From the NCBI GenBank assembly GCA_938003855.1, contig CALKXD010000030.1, positions 1 to 64,000 on the forward strand: a stretch of 64,000 bases of DNA, in the 5' to 3' direction. The position numbers were made by a program, and so were the translations under genes. The first letter of the stretch is position 1. Every line of letters begins with the position of its first letter. The notes under the pieces were generated by a model. The model saw nothing but the letters and a program-made list of their open reading frames with translations, made no database searches and was not told the DNA's origin. This document shows positions 43,349 through 52,862 of the stretch, in pieces. Source of the stretch: an uncultured Granulosicoccaceae bacterium. GTDB lineage: Bacteria > Pseudomonadota > Gammaproteobacteria > Granulosicoccales > Granulosicoccaceae.

Positions 43349-43903
43349 ATGTCACCACCCGGGCGTTTTGCTCGCCGCGATTTTTTAAGGAATACACTGC
43401 GTGCGTCCTGTGCAGCTGGCATGGCATCCGTCGGTGGCTACAGTGTGGCTGCCAGACCGGAAAGTCGCTCGTTATCGCTTTATGCCCTGCATACACTCGA
43501 GCGGATAGATTCGCAATATTGGGTGGGTGGAAGCTACCAGCCAACAGAACTGGCCCGAATCAATCGGGTGTTACGCGATCATCGAACCCACGACATCTGC
43601 GCCATTGATGTGCGTCTGCTGGATCTGCTGCATGCAATTCAGCAAGCCTTTAATTGTGATGTCCCTTTCCACGTTATATCCGGCTATCGATGCGCTGCTA
43701 CAAATGCCATGTTGCGGCGCAGCACCGCGCGGGTAGCAAGCAAAAGCTACCACATGCTCGGCAGGGCAGTAGATTTCCGAATTCCCGGTGTTGCTTCCAG
43801 TGATCTGCGAGATGTTGCCGTGCATCTGGGCGTGGGCGGTGTAGGGTTTTATCAGAAATCCGATTTTGTCCATCTGGATACCGGACCGGTTCGTCGCTGG
43901 TAA
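43349..43903 (+). CDS. DUF882/YcbK-like peptidase M15-fold protein with Tat signal
   Basis: A 184-aa protein. The N-terminus ARRDFLRNTLRASC carries a twin-arginine motif (RRDFL) and a hydrophobic stretch, so export by Tat is likely. The body is the YcbK/DUF882 (peptidase M15A-like) fold. Zn ligands are seen in SGYRCAATN...SYHMLGRAVDFRI (His and Asp) and in DFVHLDTGPVRRW (His). These enzymes are thought to cut or bind cell-wall peptides; YcbK is a murein-associated protein. ATG 43349 is chosen so that the Tat motif lies near the N-terminus; the frame is open to a GTG at 43289. Confidence 0.82.
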   Translation: MSPPGRFARRDFLRNTLRASCAAGMASVGGYSVAARPESRSLSLYALHTLERIDSQYWVGGSYQPTELARINRVLRDHRTHDICAIDVRLLDLLHAIQQAFNCDVPFHVISGYRCAATNAMLRRSTARVASKSYHMLGRAVDFRIPGVASSDLRDVAVHLGVGGVGFYQKSDFVHLDTGPVRRW

Positions 43904-44098
43904 ACGTCGTTTCGTGCAAAGCCGGTTGCCCGGCGCCGGTAGGTTTTTATTACGTGTTGCACTTGGCAAATCCGTTGTCATATTATTGACGTTTTGTGTC
44001 TGCAACTTTACGATTCCCCCTAACTAGTTTCCTGACTTCCGCTTGTGGCTTTAAATCCCGGCAGGTCAGGGAATCGCTCTTGATGAAGGGGAATTGGA

Positions 44099-44806
44099 AT
44101 GCTAACTCGAAGACTTCTAGGTCGTAGTGGTGCGGTGGCGATGCTAGCCGGTGCGTTGTTGTTTTCGGCTACAGCGCAGTCGGCAAAGCTCGGCGTACGT
44201 GTGCTGGATGGGAATAGCGGATTGCCGGTGGCGAATGCCTCTGTCTGTCTCGGTACTGCCGCAGACCCGACCGCTTATGGTACCGGAGTCACCGGATTCA
44301 GCGGCGTTGCTTTATACGATAATGTCCCCGATACGCCGGTGCTCATTACTGTCTCGAAGAAAAATTTCCGCGGCATCGCGCTGCAAGCCCCGGCCGGTGG
44401 TGATAATGTCATCAGGGACATCATCGTGACTGAAGGGCTCTCCAGCAAAAAGTGTCGGGCACTGAAGTTTGTTAATTTAAGACCTGGAATAACTAAAGGT
44501 CCGCAGTCAACTGACTGGCCGCTCACTATTACGGCGCTGTCGTATTTCCCGAGTGGCGATGATGGTTTTTCGTTTCTGTCCTACAGTCAGGGAGAACCGA
44601 CGCATTATCGTGTGAGCACTGACCCGAAATTCAAGGGTGCTGAATGGAAGGATTACAGTGATGTGTTGCACTACGCACGACGTCAGGACGACAAAGGCGA
44701 GGGCACTCTGTACTTTCAATTGCGAAAAACAACCACAGTGAGTGGTGGGCAGATAGATGCGCTGTCCGATGTAACCAAGCAGATGGTAGTGTTCGGCAAC
44801 AGCTAG
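44099..44806 (+). CDS. Secreted protein with carboxypeptidase-regulatory-like domain
   Basis: A 235-aa exported protein. The signal peptide is MLTRRLLGRSGAVAMLAGALLF-type, with a likely cut after SATAQSA. The next 85 residues (LGVRVLDGNSGLPVANASVCLG, GVTGFSGVALYDNVPD) are a prealbumin-like/CarboxypepD_reg beta-sandwich, usually a binding or structural module. The remainder (YFPSGDDGFSFLSYSQGEPTHYRV) is unassigned. A strong terminator follows. Its role is unknown. Confidence 0.65.
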   Translation: MLTRRLLGRSGAVAMLAGALLFSATAQSAKLGVRVLDGNSGLPVANASVCLGTAADPTAYGTGVTGFSGVALYDNVPDTPVLITVSKKNFRGIALQAPAGGDNVIRDIIVTEGLSSKKCRALKFVNLRPGITKGPQSTDWPLTITALSYFPSGDDGFSFLSYSQGEPTHYRVSTDPKFKGAEWKDYSDVLHYARRQDDKGEGTLYFQLRKTTTVSGGQIDALSDVTKQMVVFGNS

Positions 44807-44877
44807 AAATGTCCGCGTTACGGTAAAAGCTGCAGTAGATATTTACGGCCGGGAAGTAAGGCTGAATGTTATTGCGA

Positions 44878-44908
44878 GACCACACCCGAGGGTGTGGTCT
44901 TTTTTTTT
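44878..44908 (+). terminator. Rho-independent terminator
   Basis: A perfect 9-bp stem, GACCACACC (44878-44886) with GGTGTGGTC (44891-44899), a CGAG loop and nine T. It ends the transcript of the secreted protein encoded at 44099-44806. Confidence 0.92.
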
Positions 44909-45094
44909 GGAACGCTATTTCGTGCCATTATAGAGGGGGCATCGGTTTAGCGCATGCGGTCCCTGAAAACCGATCGTGCACGCGCCATTGTGTACGCACT
45001 GGTAACCCTGATAGCTGATCTGAGCGGTTACCAGGTTGGTGGGTTGAGTTTTACAGTTTCTACTGCGCCGCCGAAACCCTCGTGCCTGTATCTG

Positions 45095-45304
45095 CTACCT
45101 TTTTTTCAGTGATTCAATCTCATCTTCGCTGAGTCGACGCGTCTCCGATTCCAGCATCACGGGGATGCCATTGTTGATCGGGTAGGCGATGCCGGCTTGC
45201 CTGCTCCAAAGCTCTTCTCCGATTTGTATCAATTTTCCTTTGGTAACCGGACAAACCAGTATGTCCATTATTCGACGATCGAGTTTCACTGCGAATTCCA
45301 TCAT
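45095..45304 (-). CDS. Trm112 family small protein (YcaR-like)
   Basis: A 69-aa protein of the Trm112/YcaR type. The core [17 protein letters not shown] and a C-terminal [14 protein letters not shown] are the expected conserved stretches. Only one Cys of the usual CPxC pair remains (CPVT), so zinc binding may be lost. Two adjacent ATGs (45304 and 45301) could start it. The frame is open upstream to 45487 but there overlaps the reductase gene. It is 22 bases downstream of that gene, possibly co-transcribed. Confidence 0.82.
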   Translation of the reverse strand: MMEFAVKLDRRIMDILVCPVTKGKLIQIGEELWSRQAGIAYPINNGIPVMLESETRRLSEDEIESLKKR

Positions 45305-45326
45305 TGTAAGTGAGTAGGCGCCTAGT

Positions 45327-46400
45327 TTAACCGACCAGGGAGACGCCGAGTCTTTTTTGTAGCTCGGTGCTGGTGGTTGTATAGAGCGTATGCACTGGTT
45401 TGTCGGGCCGTTGCAGTGCCGCGATATGAAATGCTGCAAGGGTGGCTTCATGAAATCCACACAAAATGAGTTTGCGCTTACCGGCATAGGTGTTTATGTC
45501 ACCAATCGCATACAGCCCGCTTACGTTGCAGGTGGAGCCGGCCGGGTCCACCGCGACATGATTGGCCGTGGTGTTGATACCCCATTGATCGAGCGGGCTC
45601 AATTTAGGTGAGCTACCCAGCCTTGGTAGTATTACATCTAAAGGCAGTCGCATTGTTTCCCTGGACGACAGGCTGATGTTCGCGGCGGTAATTGTCGTTT
45701 CGGATTCCACATCGGTGAGCTTGCCATGCAGTTGATTAATAGTGCCTGCAGTCACCTGGCGGGCCAACTCGGTTAGGGTTATGTCATCAGCGCTTAGGCG
45801 TCGTTTGCGATGCAGCAGCGTTGTCTGCCGTGCGATTCGGGAGCATTTCAGCGCCGTCATTAGTGCGCCGGGCGTATCGCCAATGACAAGCACTTGCCGA
45901 TCCTGTAAATCGTTGTCGGCTGGAGAGTCGTAAAATATCTGACTGCCCTCAAAGGTATTTAATCCGTCGACACGTAATCGCACCGGTGTAAAGGCACCGG
46001 CGCCGGTGGCCAGAATCACATAGCGCGCTGTTATTTTTGTGTGATGATTTGTGCTGATTAGAAAATCATCTGTGCGCTTGTCGATCGCAACCACCTGGTG
46101 GCTCAGAAAAAATGTCGTGTTGAACGGTTTTAGCTGCTTATCGAGGTCTGTGATGAGCTGGTCCGCGCGCGTGCACGGAATGCCGGGTATATCGTAGATC
46201 GGTTTATCCGGATAGAGCTCTGTGCACTGCCCACCGGGCTGAGCCAACGCATCCACAACACAGCAACTGATGCCCTGCAGGCCCAGCTGGAAGGCCTGAA
46301 ACAACCCACAGGGGCCAGCGCCTACAACCAACGCTTCAGTGGTGTGGGTGGCCTGTTCACCGAAGGTGGGCGGCTGGGTAGCGTGACTACTGGGTGGCAT
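45327..46400 (-). CDS. Ferredoxin/flavodoxin-NADP+ reductase of thioredoxin-reductase type
   Basis: A 357-aa two-dinucleotide-domain flavoprotein. The FAD motif is [10 protein letters not shown] at the N-terminus, then [20 protein letters not shown], which is diagnostic of the TrxR-like ferredoxin-NADP+ reductases (no redox CxxC). The NADP domain has [18 protein letters not shown], and GLYAIGDIN is the C-terminal FAD contact. Catalyses electron exchange between NADPH and ferredoxin. Position 15 of the NADP loop is DTPGA rather than the common GGDSA, a small deviation. Confidence 0.87.
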   Translation of the reverse strand: MPPSSHATQPPTFGEQATHTTEALVVGAGPCGLFQAFQLGLQGISCCVVDALAQPGGQCTELYPDKPIYDIPGIPCTRADQLITDLDKQLKPFNTTFFLSHQVVAIDKRTDDFLISTNHHTKITARYVILATGAGAFTPVRLRVDGLNTFEGSQIFYDSPADNDLQDRQVLVIGDTPGALMTALKCSRIARQTTLLHRKRRLSADDITLTELARQVTAGTINQLHGKLTDVESETTITAANISLSSRETMRLPLDVILPRLGSSPKLSPLDQWGINTTANHVAVDPAGSTCNVSGLYAIGDINTYAGKRKLILCGFHEATLAAFHIAALQRPDKPVHTLYTTTSTELQKRLGVSLVG

Positions 46401-46605
46401 GAGTTTGCTGGTTCCGATTCATACAGTGGCGCTATTGCTGCCTGCTTAGAACGCCATGCGGGTGGACATGAGCTATGGCAGGCGAATAGTCACACGCAGT
46501 AAGTGAACTTCGTCATCTGGATCGAAGCCCACAAAGATGCCTATCTTACACGGCTGGCTTGCGCGTGGCGTAAATTGAACTACCTTAACTAGATGTTGGG
46601 GGCGG

Positions 46606-47961
46606 ATGCTCAGATTTCTACACTATTTTGTGCAGGTTAGGTTTATGGGGTTGACGCAGCTGTTGCTGTTCAGTTTGATCGCTGTCGTAGCATTGGTGAC
46701 CGGGTGGTGGGCCCGAACGCGCTCGTCGCGCGTGGTGTTTGATCAACTGCAGCGCGAAGTAACCCGCTTGCGTGCAATCGAGGCGGTCGCTAATGAACGC
46801 AGCGTGCGTATCGGGGAGGTGCAGGAACGTTATATCGAGGCCACCGAGTCGTTGCAGAATGCCAATTCAGAGGTTGCCAGCCTGAGGACAGCCGCCGGCG
46901 TTGCTCAGGCCGAGCTGCGGGAGCATAAACTATTTGCAAAACAGCGTCTGGCGGCGTTAGAGCAGCAGAATATCGAATTCTCAGAGCGCTTTGAATCAAT
47001 ATCGTCAAAAATTTTTGTCGACAATAACCGACGCATGGCAGAGGTAGCTGAGTCGCATCTGAGCGGATTGCTCGCGCCGCTGAAGGAGCAGATTGGCGAC
47101 TTTAGAAAAAGAGTTGAAGACACCTACGACAAAGACTCTCAGGATCGCCATCTGCTGAAGGCGGAAATTGTGCAGCTGAAAAGTCTCAATGAACGCATCA
47201 GTCACGACGCGATCAATTTGACCAATGCCTTGCGTGGCGATAACAAAGCGCTTGGAAGTTGGGGGGAGCTGGTACTGGAGCGGGTCCTTGAGGCCGCCGG
47301 GTTGAGGCAGGGAACGGAGTACGAGCGGGAAATCAGTTTTACCGATGCCAGCGGCAAGCGTTTGCGACCTGACGTGATTATTCATTTGCCTGATGGCAAG
47401 GACATTATTGTCGATTCAAAAGTGTCAGTCGTGGCGTTCGAGAAAGCGCTTGCTCACAGCGGCGAGCGTGGCCGCTGGCTGGGACAGCATGTCAAAGCGC
47501 TACGCAGACACTGCGACGGGTTGAGTAGTAAATCGTATGAGTCCATTGACGGACTGAATTCTCTCGACTTTGTTCTGATGTTCATCCCCGTTGATGCGGC
47601 GTTTCAGGCGGCTATTGAGTATGATCCTCAGTTGTATCAAGACGCGTTTGATCGAGATGTTGTGCTGGTGAGCCCAGCCTCATTAATGGTCACCTGCCGC
47701 ACCATACAGAATGTCTGGCGCAGTGAGCGGCAGAACCGGAATGCACTGCAAATCGCCAGAAAGGCTGGTGAATTGATCGATAAGTTCGGTGCCTTCACAG
47801 CAGAGCTGGACAAGGTTGGCAGCTCATTGGCTAATGCATCAGACTCTTTTGAATCAGCGCGCCGCAAGCTTAGCACCGGTCGCGGTAATCTGATCGGGAG
47901 GGCAAAAGCGATTCAGCATCTCGGGGTTAGCGGCAAAACAGAGCTTATAGACGCAGACTGA
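46606..47961 (+). CDS. rmuC: RmuC-family DNA recombination protein
   Basis: A 451-aa RmuC homologue. An N-terminal hydrophobic helix (about 15-34) is followed by a long coiled coil (about 40-200), then the nuclease-like domain with GDNKALGSWGELVLERVLEAAGL, RPDVIIHLPDGKDIIVDSKVS and FVLMFIPVDAAFQAA. The C-terminal region, ASPASLMVTCRTI-like (SPASLMVTCRTIQNVWR), is conserved. It affects inversions and recombination in E. coli. The Met at 46645 is an alternative start. Confidence 0.93.
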   Translation: MLRFLHYFVQVRFMGLTQLLLFSLIAVVALVTGWWARTRSSRVVFDQLQREVTRLRAIEAVANERSVRIGEVQERYIEATESLQNANSEVASLRTAAGVAQAELREHKLFAKQRLAALEQQNIEFSERFESISSKIFVDNNRRMAEVAESHLSGLLAPLKEQIGDFRKRVEDTYDKDSQDRHLLKAEIVQLKSLNERISHDAINLTNALRGDNKALGSWGELVLERVLEAAGLRQGTEYEREISFTDASGKRLRPDVIIHLPDGKDIIVDSKVSVVAFEKALAHSGERGRWLGQHVKALRRHCDGLSSKSYESIDGLNSLDFVLMFIPVDAAFQAAIEYDPQLYQDAFDRDVVLVSPASLMVTCRTIQNVWRSERQNRNALQIARKAGELIDKFGAFTAELDKVGSSLANASDSFESARRKLSTGRGNLIGRAKAIQHLGVSGKTELIDAD

Positions 47962-48057
47962 GGAACTTCCAGCGATGGTTGCGGTCGGAGAATGCAGGTG
48001 TAAGCTGCCTGATGTAAACTGCTCCAAACCTTAAGTATCTATACGATGTGTGACCTC

Positions 48058-48084
48058 AGCCCGGCCTTGGCCGGGCTTTTTTTT
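48058..48084 (+). terminator. Rho-independent terminator after rmuC
   Basis: AGCCCGGCC (48058-48066) pairs with GGCCGGGCT (48069-48077), followed by eight T in total. It lies between the converging rmuC and AraC-regulator genes, with the T-run on the rmuC side. Confidence 0.88.
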
Positions 48085-48089
48085 GGCCG

Positions 48090-49094
48090 TCACGCGGGGT
48101 GATGCATGGACGGGCCGATGCGTTCGCTGCGCGGAGTGCGGCGGAATTTTTCCCGATAGCACTTGGTGAAATGCGATTGGCTGGTAAAGCCGGCAGCGAT
48201 TGAAATGTCGAGAATCGGCAGACTGGTTTCCAGTAGCAGGCGGCGGGCATGCTGTAACCGAAGATCCATGTATTTCTGCTGTGGAGTGCACTGTAGGTGA
48301 CGCTGAAAAAGGCGCTCGAGCTGTCGTTGTGAGACACCGATGCTTGCCGAAATTTCACCCGGCGTCAGGCGATCCTCAATGTGTGAAGACATTACCCGGA
48401 AGGCTGCGGCCAGTTTGGGTGACTTGCGAGCCAGTGCGGTGTGCTGGGCAATTCCCTGAACATCGGAGCTGATGCGTATTCGATCATGGAAAAGCCAGGT
48501 GCAGACATCGGTCACCACTTCCTCTCCGTAGTCTTCGGCGATCAGGTGCGCCATCAAATCGAGCGCGCCGGTGCCGCCGCAACAGGTGTAGCGGTTATTT
48601 TCGGCAATGTAGACGGAAGGGTCGCTTTTAATGTCCGGAAAAGCCTCGCGGAAGGCGTCAATGCTTTGCCAGTGGATAGTGCAGCGACGTCCTTGCAGCA
48701 AGCCTGCGTTGGCCAGCAGCCAGGTGCCGGTACTGATTCCACCAATTGCGGTGCCTGCCTGTGCTTGCTGCTGAAGCCAGCGGATAGTTGCTTCTGGTTT
48801 ATAGAGTTGTGTACTGACACCGCCACAGACAAAAATACGGTCGAATCTGGTCTTCGGGTCTGGTTGGCCGTCAGGTGTGACCAGCAGTCCGTTACCAGCC
48901 TCAATCGGTCGGCCATCATCGGTCAGGATGGTCCAGTGATACAGTTGTTGGCCGGCGGTGATATTAGCCGCCCGAAATGGTTCAATCGCGGAGCTGAACG
49001 CCAGCATGGCGAACTCCGGAGTGAGCAGAAAGGCCAGTTCCACCGTGGGGCTTGCACGATCTATCATCGACGCGTCCGTTATAAAGTTTGACAA
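48090..49094 (-). CDS. GlxA-type AraC-family transcriptional regulator
   Basis: A 334-aa regulator with an N-terminal DJ-1/PfpI (glutamine-amidotransferase-like) ligand domain and a C-terminal AraC DNA-binding domain (two HTHs: LTPGEISASIGVSQRQLERLF and PILDISIAAGFTSQSHFTKCY). The arrangement is that of ArgR, GbdR and CdhR in Pseudomonas, which sense arginine, glycine betaine and carnitine. The effector is unknown here. Since an arginine transaminase operon is about 18 kb away, an arginine link is conceivable but not supported by position. Confidence 0.9.
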   Translation of the reverse strand: MSNFITDASMIDRASPTVELAFLLTPEFAMLAFSSAIEPFRAANITAGQQLYHWTILTDDGRPIEAGNGLLVTPDGQPDPKTRFDRIFVCGGVSTQLYKPEATIRWLQQQAQAGTAIGGISTGTWLLANAGLLQGRRCTIHWQSIDAFREAFPDIKSDPSVYIAENNRYTCCGGTGALDLMAHLIAEDYGEEVVTDVCTWLFHDRIRISSDVQGIAQHTALARKSPKLAAAFRVMSSHIEDRLTPGEISASIGVSQRQLERLFQRHLQCTPQQKYMDLRLQHARRLLLETSLPILDISIAAGFTSQSHFTKCYREKFRRTPRSERIGPSMHHPA

Positions 49095-49456
49095 ACTTAC
49101 GTGAATTATCGCATCGGATAAACCGTCTTGATGGCACAGCTGGAATTTCCGCGCAACGATAGCAGAATGTGTCTTGCTAAACGACGTTTTAAGCTTAAAA
49201 AAGGGCGCGTAAGCAACTGATTTTTAGTGCTAATGGCTTGAATTTGATTGTTTTTATTTAAATTGTCTATACAATAAGGAAATCTGCGGCGAAGTAATAG
49301 CGGGTTGCAAGCGATTTGTGGGGCCTGTACGCGGACACGTTGGCCACTGCCTTGTCCTGATAACTCCAGCCTCGTCACGGTGCTCACTCGCCGACGCAAG
49401 TTGGTTTTGATTCAAAACAGGCTTATTCGCCTGGTGTTACAGAGATCTGATTCACA
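49095..49456. promoter_or_regulatory. Leader of the cold-shock gene and regulator promoter
   Basis: A 362-base divergent intergenic region. The side near 49457 is probably a long 5' leader, as csp genes typically have. It is A/T-rich around 49190-49290, with a TTTAAATTGTCTATACAATAAGG stretch near 49257-49279 that could carry a -10 (TATACAAT). No classic cold box was identified. Confidence 0.35.
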
Positions 49457-49666
49457 ATGTCTGAAAAACTGCAAGGGACCGTAAAGTGGTTCAACGATGA
49501 GAAAGGCTACGGCTTCATCACGCGCGAAAGCGGCAGCGATTTATTTGTCCATTTTCGCTCGATTATCGGCGAAGGCAGACGCACGCTTTTAGAAGGGCAG
49601 TCAGTGAGTTTTGTCGAGGTTGAAGGGCAGAAAGGCCCTCAAGCTGAAGAAGTGACTCCCCTCTAG
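49457..49666 (+). CDS. Cold-shock-domain protein (CspA family)
   Basis: A 69-aa single cold-shock domain. RNP-1 is KGYGFIT and RNP-2 is DLFVHF, with the opening [11 protein letters not shown]. It acts as an RNA chaperone or transcription anti-terminator. The strong terminator behind it and the long leader ahead suit a free-standing csp gene. Confidence 0.95.
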   Translation: MSEKLQGTVKWFNDEKGYGFITRESGSDLFVHFRSIIGEGRRTLLEGQSVSFVEVEGQKGPQAEEVTPL

Positions 49667-49683
49667 CGGAGTACCTTTTCCAG

Positions 49684-49711
49684 AAAATGGCCAGCATTGC
49701 TGGCCATTTTT
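49684..49711 (+). terminator. Rho-independent terminator of the csp gene
   Basis: AAAATGGCCAGC (49684-49695) pairs with GCTGGCCATTTT (49699-49710) over 12 bp with a 3-base loop. The flanking A and T runs mean it could work in both directions, so it may also serve the pilin gene that converges from 49770. Confidence 0.88.
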
Positions 49712-49769
49712 GGTTTTGAGCCGCGGGTCAGCAGACTCCGCGGTATTGTTTGCTTGCTGTGTATCTAAA

Positions 49770-50183
49770 TTACCAGCACTTTGATGAGTCCCCACCGGTA
49801 CCGGCGGTAGCGCCACCAAGGCCATCCTGCGTCAGAGTCAGAGTCGCACAGTCGTTATCGCCAGATTGTGCGCCACCGGCGACGGGGGTGGCGGTTAACT
49901 TATAAGCCGTTGCGGTCTCGCCGCTGTAGGACAGCGTGTAGTGCTGATCCGGTGACTTTGTCGGGACAGTGGCTCCACATCCCACGTATGTAAATTTTTC
50001 GGTGCGGCAGCGCTCCATTATCTGGCCTGCGGCGCGAAGGCCGACCTGACCGTCGGTTCGTCGTGACTCGACCATAAAACGGCTGTAGTTTGGTATCGCG
50101 ACGGTTGCTAGCAAACCAACGATCGCCACAGCGATAATCAGCTCAATTAGCGTAAAGCCCTTGCTCTGGGTAGCATGTTTCAT
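49770..50183 (-). CDS. Type IV pilin-like protein
   Basis: A 137-aa type IV pilin. It has a short leader ending with Gly, and prepilin cleavage before Phe (GFTLIELIIAVAIVGLLATVAIPNY). The C-terminal domain has Cys in RCRTEK, YVGCG, NDCATL and at the end (SSKCW), enough for a D-region disulfide. An AGGA site lies ahead of the ATG. It is transcribed away from the minor pilin operon. PilE-like minor or accessory pilin is the best reading; too little is known to call it the major subunit. Confidence 0.85.
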   Translation of the reverse strand: MKHATQSKGFTLIELIIAVAIVGLLATVAIPNYSRFMVESRRTDGQVGLRAAGQIMERCRTEKFTYVGCGATVPTKSPDQHYTLSYSGETATAYKLTATPVAGGAQSGDNDCATLTLTQDGLGGATAGTGGDSSKCW

Positions 50184-50366
50184 TTCGGATTCCTACAGAA
50201 GTAAGATCCGTCTCTGCCGAGACGGTGAACAGTGAACAGACAAGTAAACTTTCGGCAGCGATCAGAATAGGTGAAGCCAAAGCCCCGGGTGCGTGTTGTG
50301 TGTATCAGGTTGTTGGCGCGAGAATTGCGACTGCAGGGATGATATTTTCGTTCAATCCGTGTGGCT

Positions 50367-50918
50367 ATGACATCAATTTTTCCTTACAGCGAACGCGGTG
50401 TAACACTCATCGAGCTGTTGATTATCGTTGTAATCCTGGGTGTGCTGGGCGGGTTGGCTGCACCGAATTTTGGCAGTTTTATTAGCGCCAGATCGGTTGA
50501 GGCTGAGACCCGTCGAGTGATCAGTGCGCTAAAGCTCGCTCGAAGTGAAGCGCGTGCGCGAGGGGCTACCGTAACGCTCGCCCGGACGGCGGCCGGCTGG
50601 CAGGGGCCGATCACTATATACGAAGATACCACTGGACCTAACGGCCCGTTTGCCGCACCTGACGAATTGGTGAAAATGGCAACAGAGACGGGGCGCAACG
50701 TCGTCGTTCTGGACGATCAGGCAACTTCATCGTCAGTGCCGTCAGATGTCTGGATCAGCTTCAATATGAAGGGGTGGCTGGCCGAAACCAGTGCAATCAC
50801 TATCGCGCTGTGCGCCCCCGGGCTGCCCGATTCTGAAGGTATGTACATCGCCGTAAATCGCGTTGGTAAAATACGCGAGCGGCCCATTGGGACAGATAGT
50901 AGAGGCTGCACGCCGTGA
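50367..50918 (+). CDS. GspH/FimT-type pseudopilin
   Basis: First gene of the plus-strand minor pilin operon, about 183 aa. Prepilin motif RGVTLIELLIIVVILGVLGGLAAP, with an Arg-Gly leader end. The region VEAETRRVISALKLARSEARARG matches GspH/FimT. The later part has no Cys until the C-terminus (SRGCTP). FimT-like proteins initiate pilus assembly or bind DNA in some species. A GTG at 50361 is a possible alternative start. The stop overlaps the next start by 4 bases (GTGA). Confidence 0.85.
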   Translation: MTSIFPYSERGVTLIELLIIVVILGVLGGLAAPNFGSFISARSVEAETRRVISALKLARSEARARGATVTLARTAAGWQGPITIYEDTTGPNGPFAAPDELVKMATETGRNVVVLDDQATSSSVPSDVWISFNMKGWLAETSAITIALCAPGLPDSEGMYIAVNRVGKIRERPIGTDSRGCTP

Positions 50919-51472
50919 ATCGCAATGTTGAAAAGGGCATGGGCCTGATTGAGGTCCTGATCGCTCTGGTAGTGTTTGCCCTCGGGGTTGTTGGTATGGC
51001 GGGGCTGCACTTGCGCACTCTGAGTATGTCGATGGATTCAGTTCAGCGCTCTGTCGTGATTGCCAAGTCGCAGGATGTTGCTGACCGAATTCGCAGCAGC
51101 GGAGCCCCGCCTAGTTTGTATGTTGGTACCTATGCAAGTGCCGCGTGTGCCGTCGTGCCGGCGGTAAGTTGTGTCGACTCCGAGCTCGGGTTGGCTCAAA
51201 GTTGTTCGGCAGCGCAGATGGCGACCTTCGATGTCTGGGAGGCTTTTTGCGGAAATGACTCTGGCCTTGAGGGTGGGGTGATCGAATGGGTAGCACGTAT
51301 TACCTGCGATTCGGTTTGCACTGGTGCTGGTGCCCGAATGGCGATCACAACCCAGTGGATATCTCGCACCAACGATACCGATGCCTCGGTGGCCGATAAC
51401 AACAGAACTAATATCGACGGTACTCAGGTGAGCGCTCTGACTGATCAAATGACGTTGAGGTTTGTTCGATGA
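50915..51472 (+). CDS. pilV: Minor pilin PilV
   Basis: A 185-aa PilV-type minor pilin. Prepilin motif KGMGLIEVLIALVVFALGVVGMAGL, with the IxVLIAL(VV)xxxGxxG pattern particular to PilV, then SVVIAKSQDVADRIRSSG. Several Cys in the C-terminal half (AACAV, SCVDS, LAQSCS). The GTG start is coupled to the preceding stop, and its own stop overlaps the PilW start by 4 bases. Confidence 0.85.
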   Translation: MNRNVEKGMGLIEVLIALVVFALGVVGMAGLHLRTLSMSMDSVQRSVVIAKSQDVADRIRSSGAPPSLYVGTYASAACAVVPAVSCVDSELGLAQSCSAAQMATFDVWEAFCGNDSGLEGGVIEWVARITCDSVCTGAGARMAITTQWISRTNDTDASVADNNRTNIDGTQVSALTDQMTLRFVR

Positions 51473-52278
51473 GAAGCAACCTTAAGGCCCAGCGCGGGTT
51501 GAACCTTATAGAAGTGATCATTGCCATTGGCATTGGTGTGTTTATTAGCTTAATGGTGGTTCAGTACATGGCATCGTCGTCGCGCTTATTCCAGCGACAG
51601 GGAGCCGATTCCAATCTGGAGCAGAACGCGATATTCGCGGTGTCCAGACTCACCAGCTATGTGCGACAAGCCGGCAGCCGGATCGATTACGGAACAGACG
51701 TACCATTCTATATAGGACCTTGTGGAAGCCATGACCCGTGCACCGGTGATGGTGTCGGAACCGCCTCACTGACTGATGTCAGTACATCCGACACTGTTGC
51801 AGTTCAAATGCACCCTGATGACGGGTTGGATTGTACTGGTGCGGTGCTGCCATCGGGGTCGCAACTGGCGAATGTATTCTACATTGCCGCCTCGACCGAG
51901 GCTGCGGGTATCAATTCGCTTTACTGCCGTGGCTATGATGTGACCGAAAATGCCTGGCTGTCGGCTGCTGGTGTTGCGTTGATCGATGGTGTTGATCAAA
52001 TGCAGGTGCTATACGGTGTGGCTGATGCAAATGAGCAGATCTATAGCTATTTTGACGCGGCACGAGTGCCGGACGTGGGTGGCAGTGCAATACAGGGCTG
52101 GGACAGAGTCCGTGCAGTAAGAATAGCTGTGCTGGTCTCTGACGGGTTTGACTCTGACACCGAGGATCTGGATGTGCGCAGTTATCAACTGCTGGATGGC
52201 CCCAGACTAAGCATTACCGACCGCGTTAATCGTAGAGTTTACTCTACCACCGTGGCCATGAACAGCAAGCTGTTGTAG
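51469..52278 (+). CDS. pilW: Minor pilin PilW
   Basis: A 269-aa PilW-like protein. Prepilin motif RGLNLIEVIIAIGIGVFISLMVVQYM, then SSSRLFQRQGADSNLEQNAIFAVSRLTSYVRQAG, the usual PilW helix. The C-terminal VAVQMHPDDGLDCTGA, GVDQMQVLYG and DRVRAVRIAVLV match the family. The latter gives way to the outer-membrane-exposed part. ATG 51469 overlaps the PilV stop. Confidence 0.86.
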   Translation: MRSNLKAQRGLNLIEVIIAIGIGVFISLMVVQYMASSSRLFQRQGADSNLEQNAIFAVSRLTSYVRQAGSRIDYGTDVPFYIGPCGSHDPCTGDGVGTASLTDVSTSDTVAVQMHPDDGLDCTGAVLPSGSQLANVFYIAASTEAAGINSLYCRGYDVTENAWLSAAGVALIDGVDQMQVLYGVADANEQIYSYFDAARVPDVGGSAIQGWDRVRAVRIAVLVSDGFDSDTEDLDVRSYQLLDGPRLSITDRVNRRVYSTTVAMNSKLL

Positions 52279-52287
52279 GAGATTCCA

Positions 52288-52788
52288 GTGCGTAGAGCGG
52301 AGCAAACGGGTGCGGCATTGATCGTCGCTTTGGTAGCGTTGATTGCGGTGACGGTGTTGGGCATTGCTGCTATGGGGGACATGTTTACCCAGTCGACTAC
52401 GGTGCGAAATGAGCAGTTTCGTCAGCGCGTATTTTATGCGGCATCCAGTGAGTTGAATGCCATTGTCAGCACTGTGAATAGCAATGCGTCCTCTGCGGAT
52501 GATTTTCTTGTCGAAGAATTGCTTGATAACAGAACAGGCATAGATGAATTTCAGATTGAGCTCGATAACGTCAGTTACCCGCAGCAATCATCGACACCTG
52601 ATGTGACGCTGCAGAATGTGACTATCAGTGCGCGTCGAAATGATCTGTTGGGGTGTGTCGGTGAGAGCGTTGGTCGGGTAAAAGTACTGTCCGGGACTAT
52701 TGATGCGACGGCGCGGCTTGACGACGGTAAGCCCAATGGGGGTATCCGTTCAACTCAACAGCAGCGCTATGTTTATTGCTGGCCCTGA
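52288..52788 (+). CDS. pilX: Minor pilin PilX
   Basis: A 166-aa PilX-type minor pilin. It lacks a classical leader Gly-Phe and has TGAALIVALVALIAVTVLGIAAM, then a helix FRQRVFYAASSELNAIVSTVNS, as in PilX. GTG 52288 with AGGAG just ahead (52279-52283). It is followed by pilY1 after 74 bases; together they should form the tip complex. Confidence 0.82.
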   Translation: MRRAEQTGAALIVALVALIAVTVLGIAAMGDMFTQSTTVRNEQFRQRVFYAASSELNAIVSTVNSNASSADDFLVEELLDNRTGIDEFQIELDNVSYPQQSSTPDVTLQNVTISARRNDLLGCVGESVGRVKVLSGTIDATARLDDGKPNGGIRSTQQQRYVYCWP

Positions 52789-52862
52789 TTTGGACAGTCT
52801 ATTTGCAACCTGATCAGAAGTGTTGTCCGGCCACAAGAATAATTCAGTGAAAATTCCTAAAA

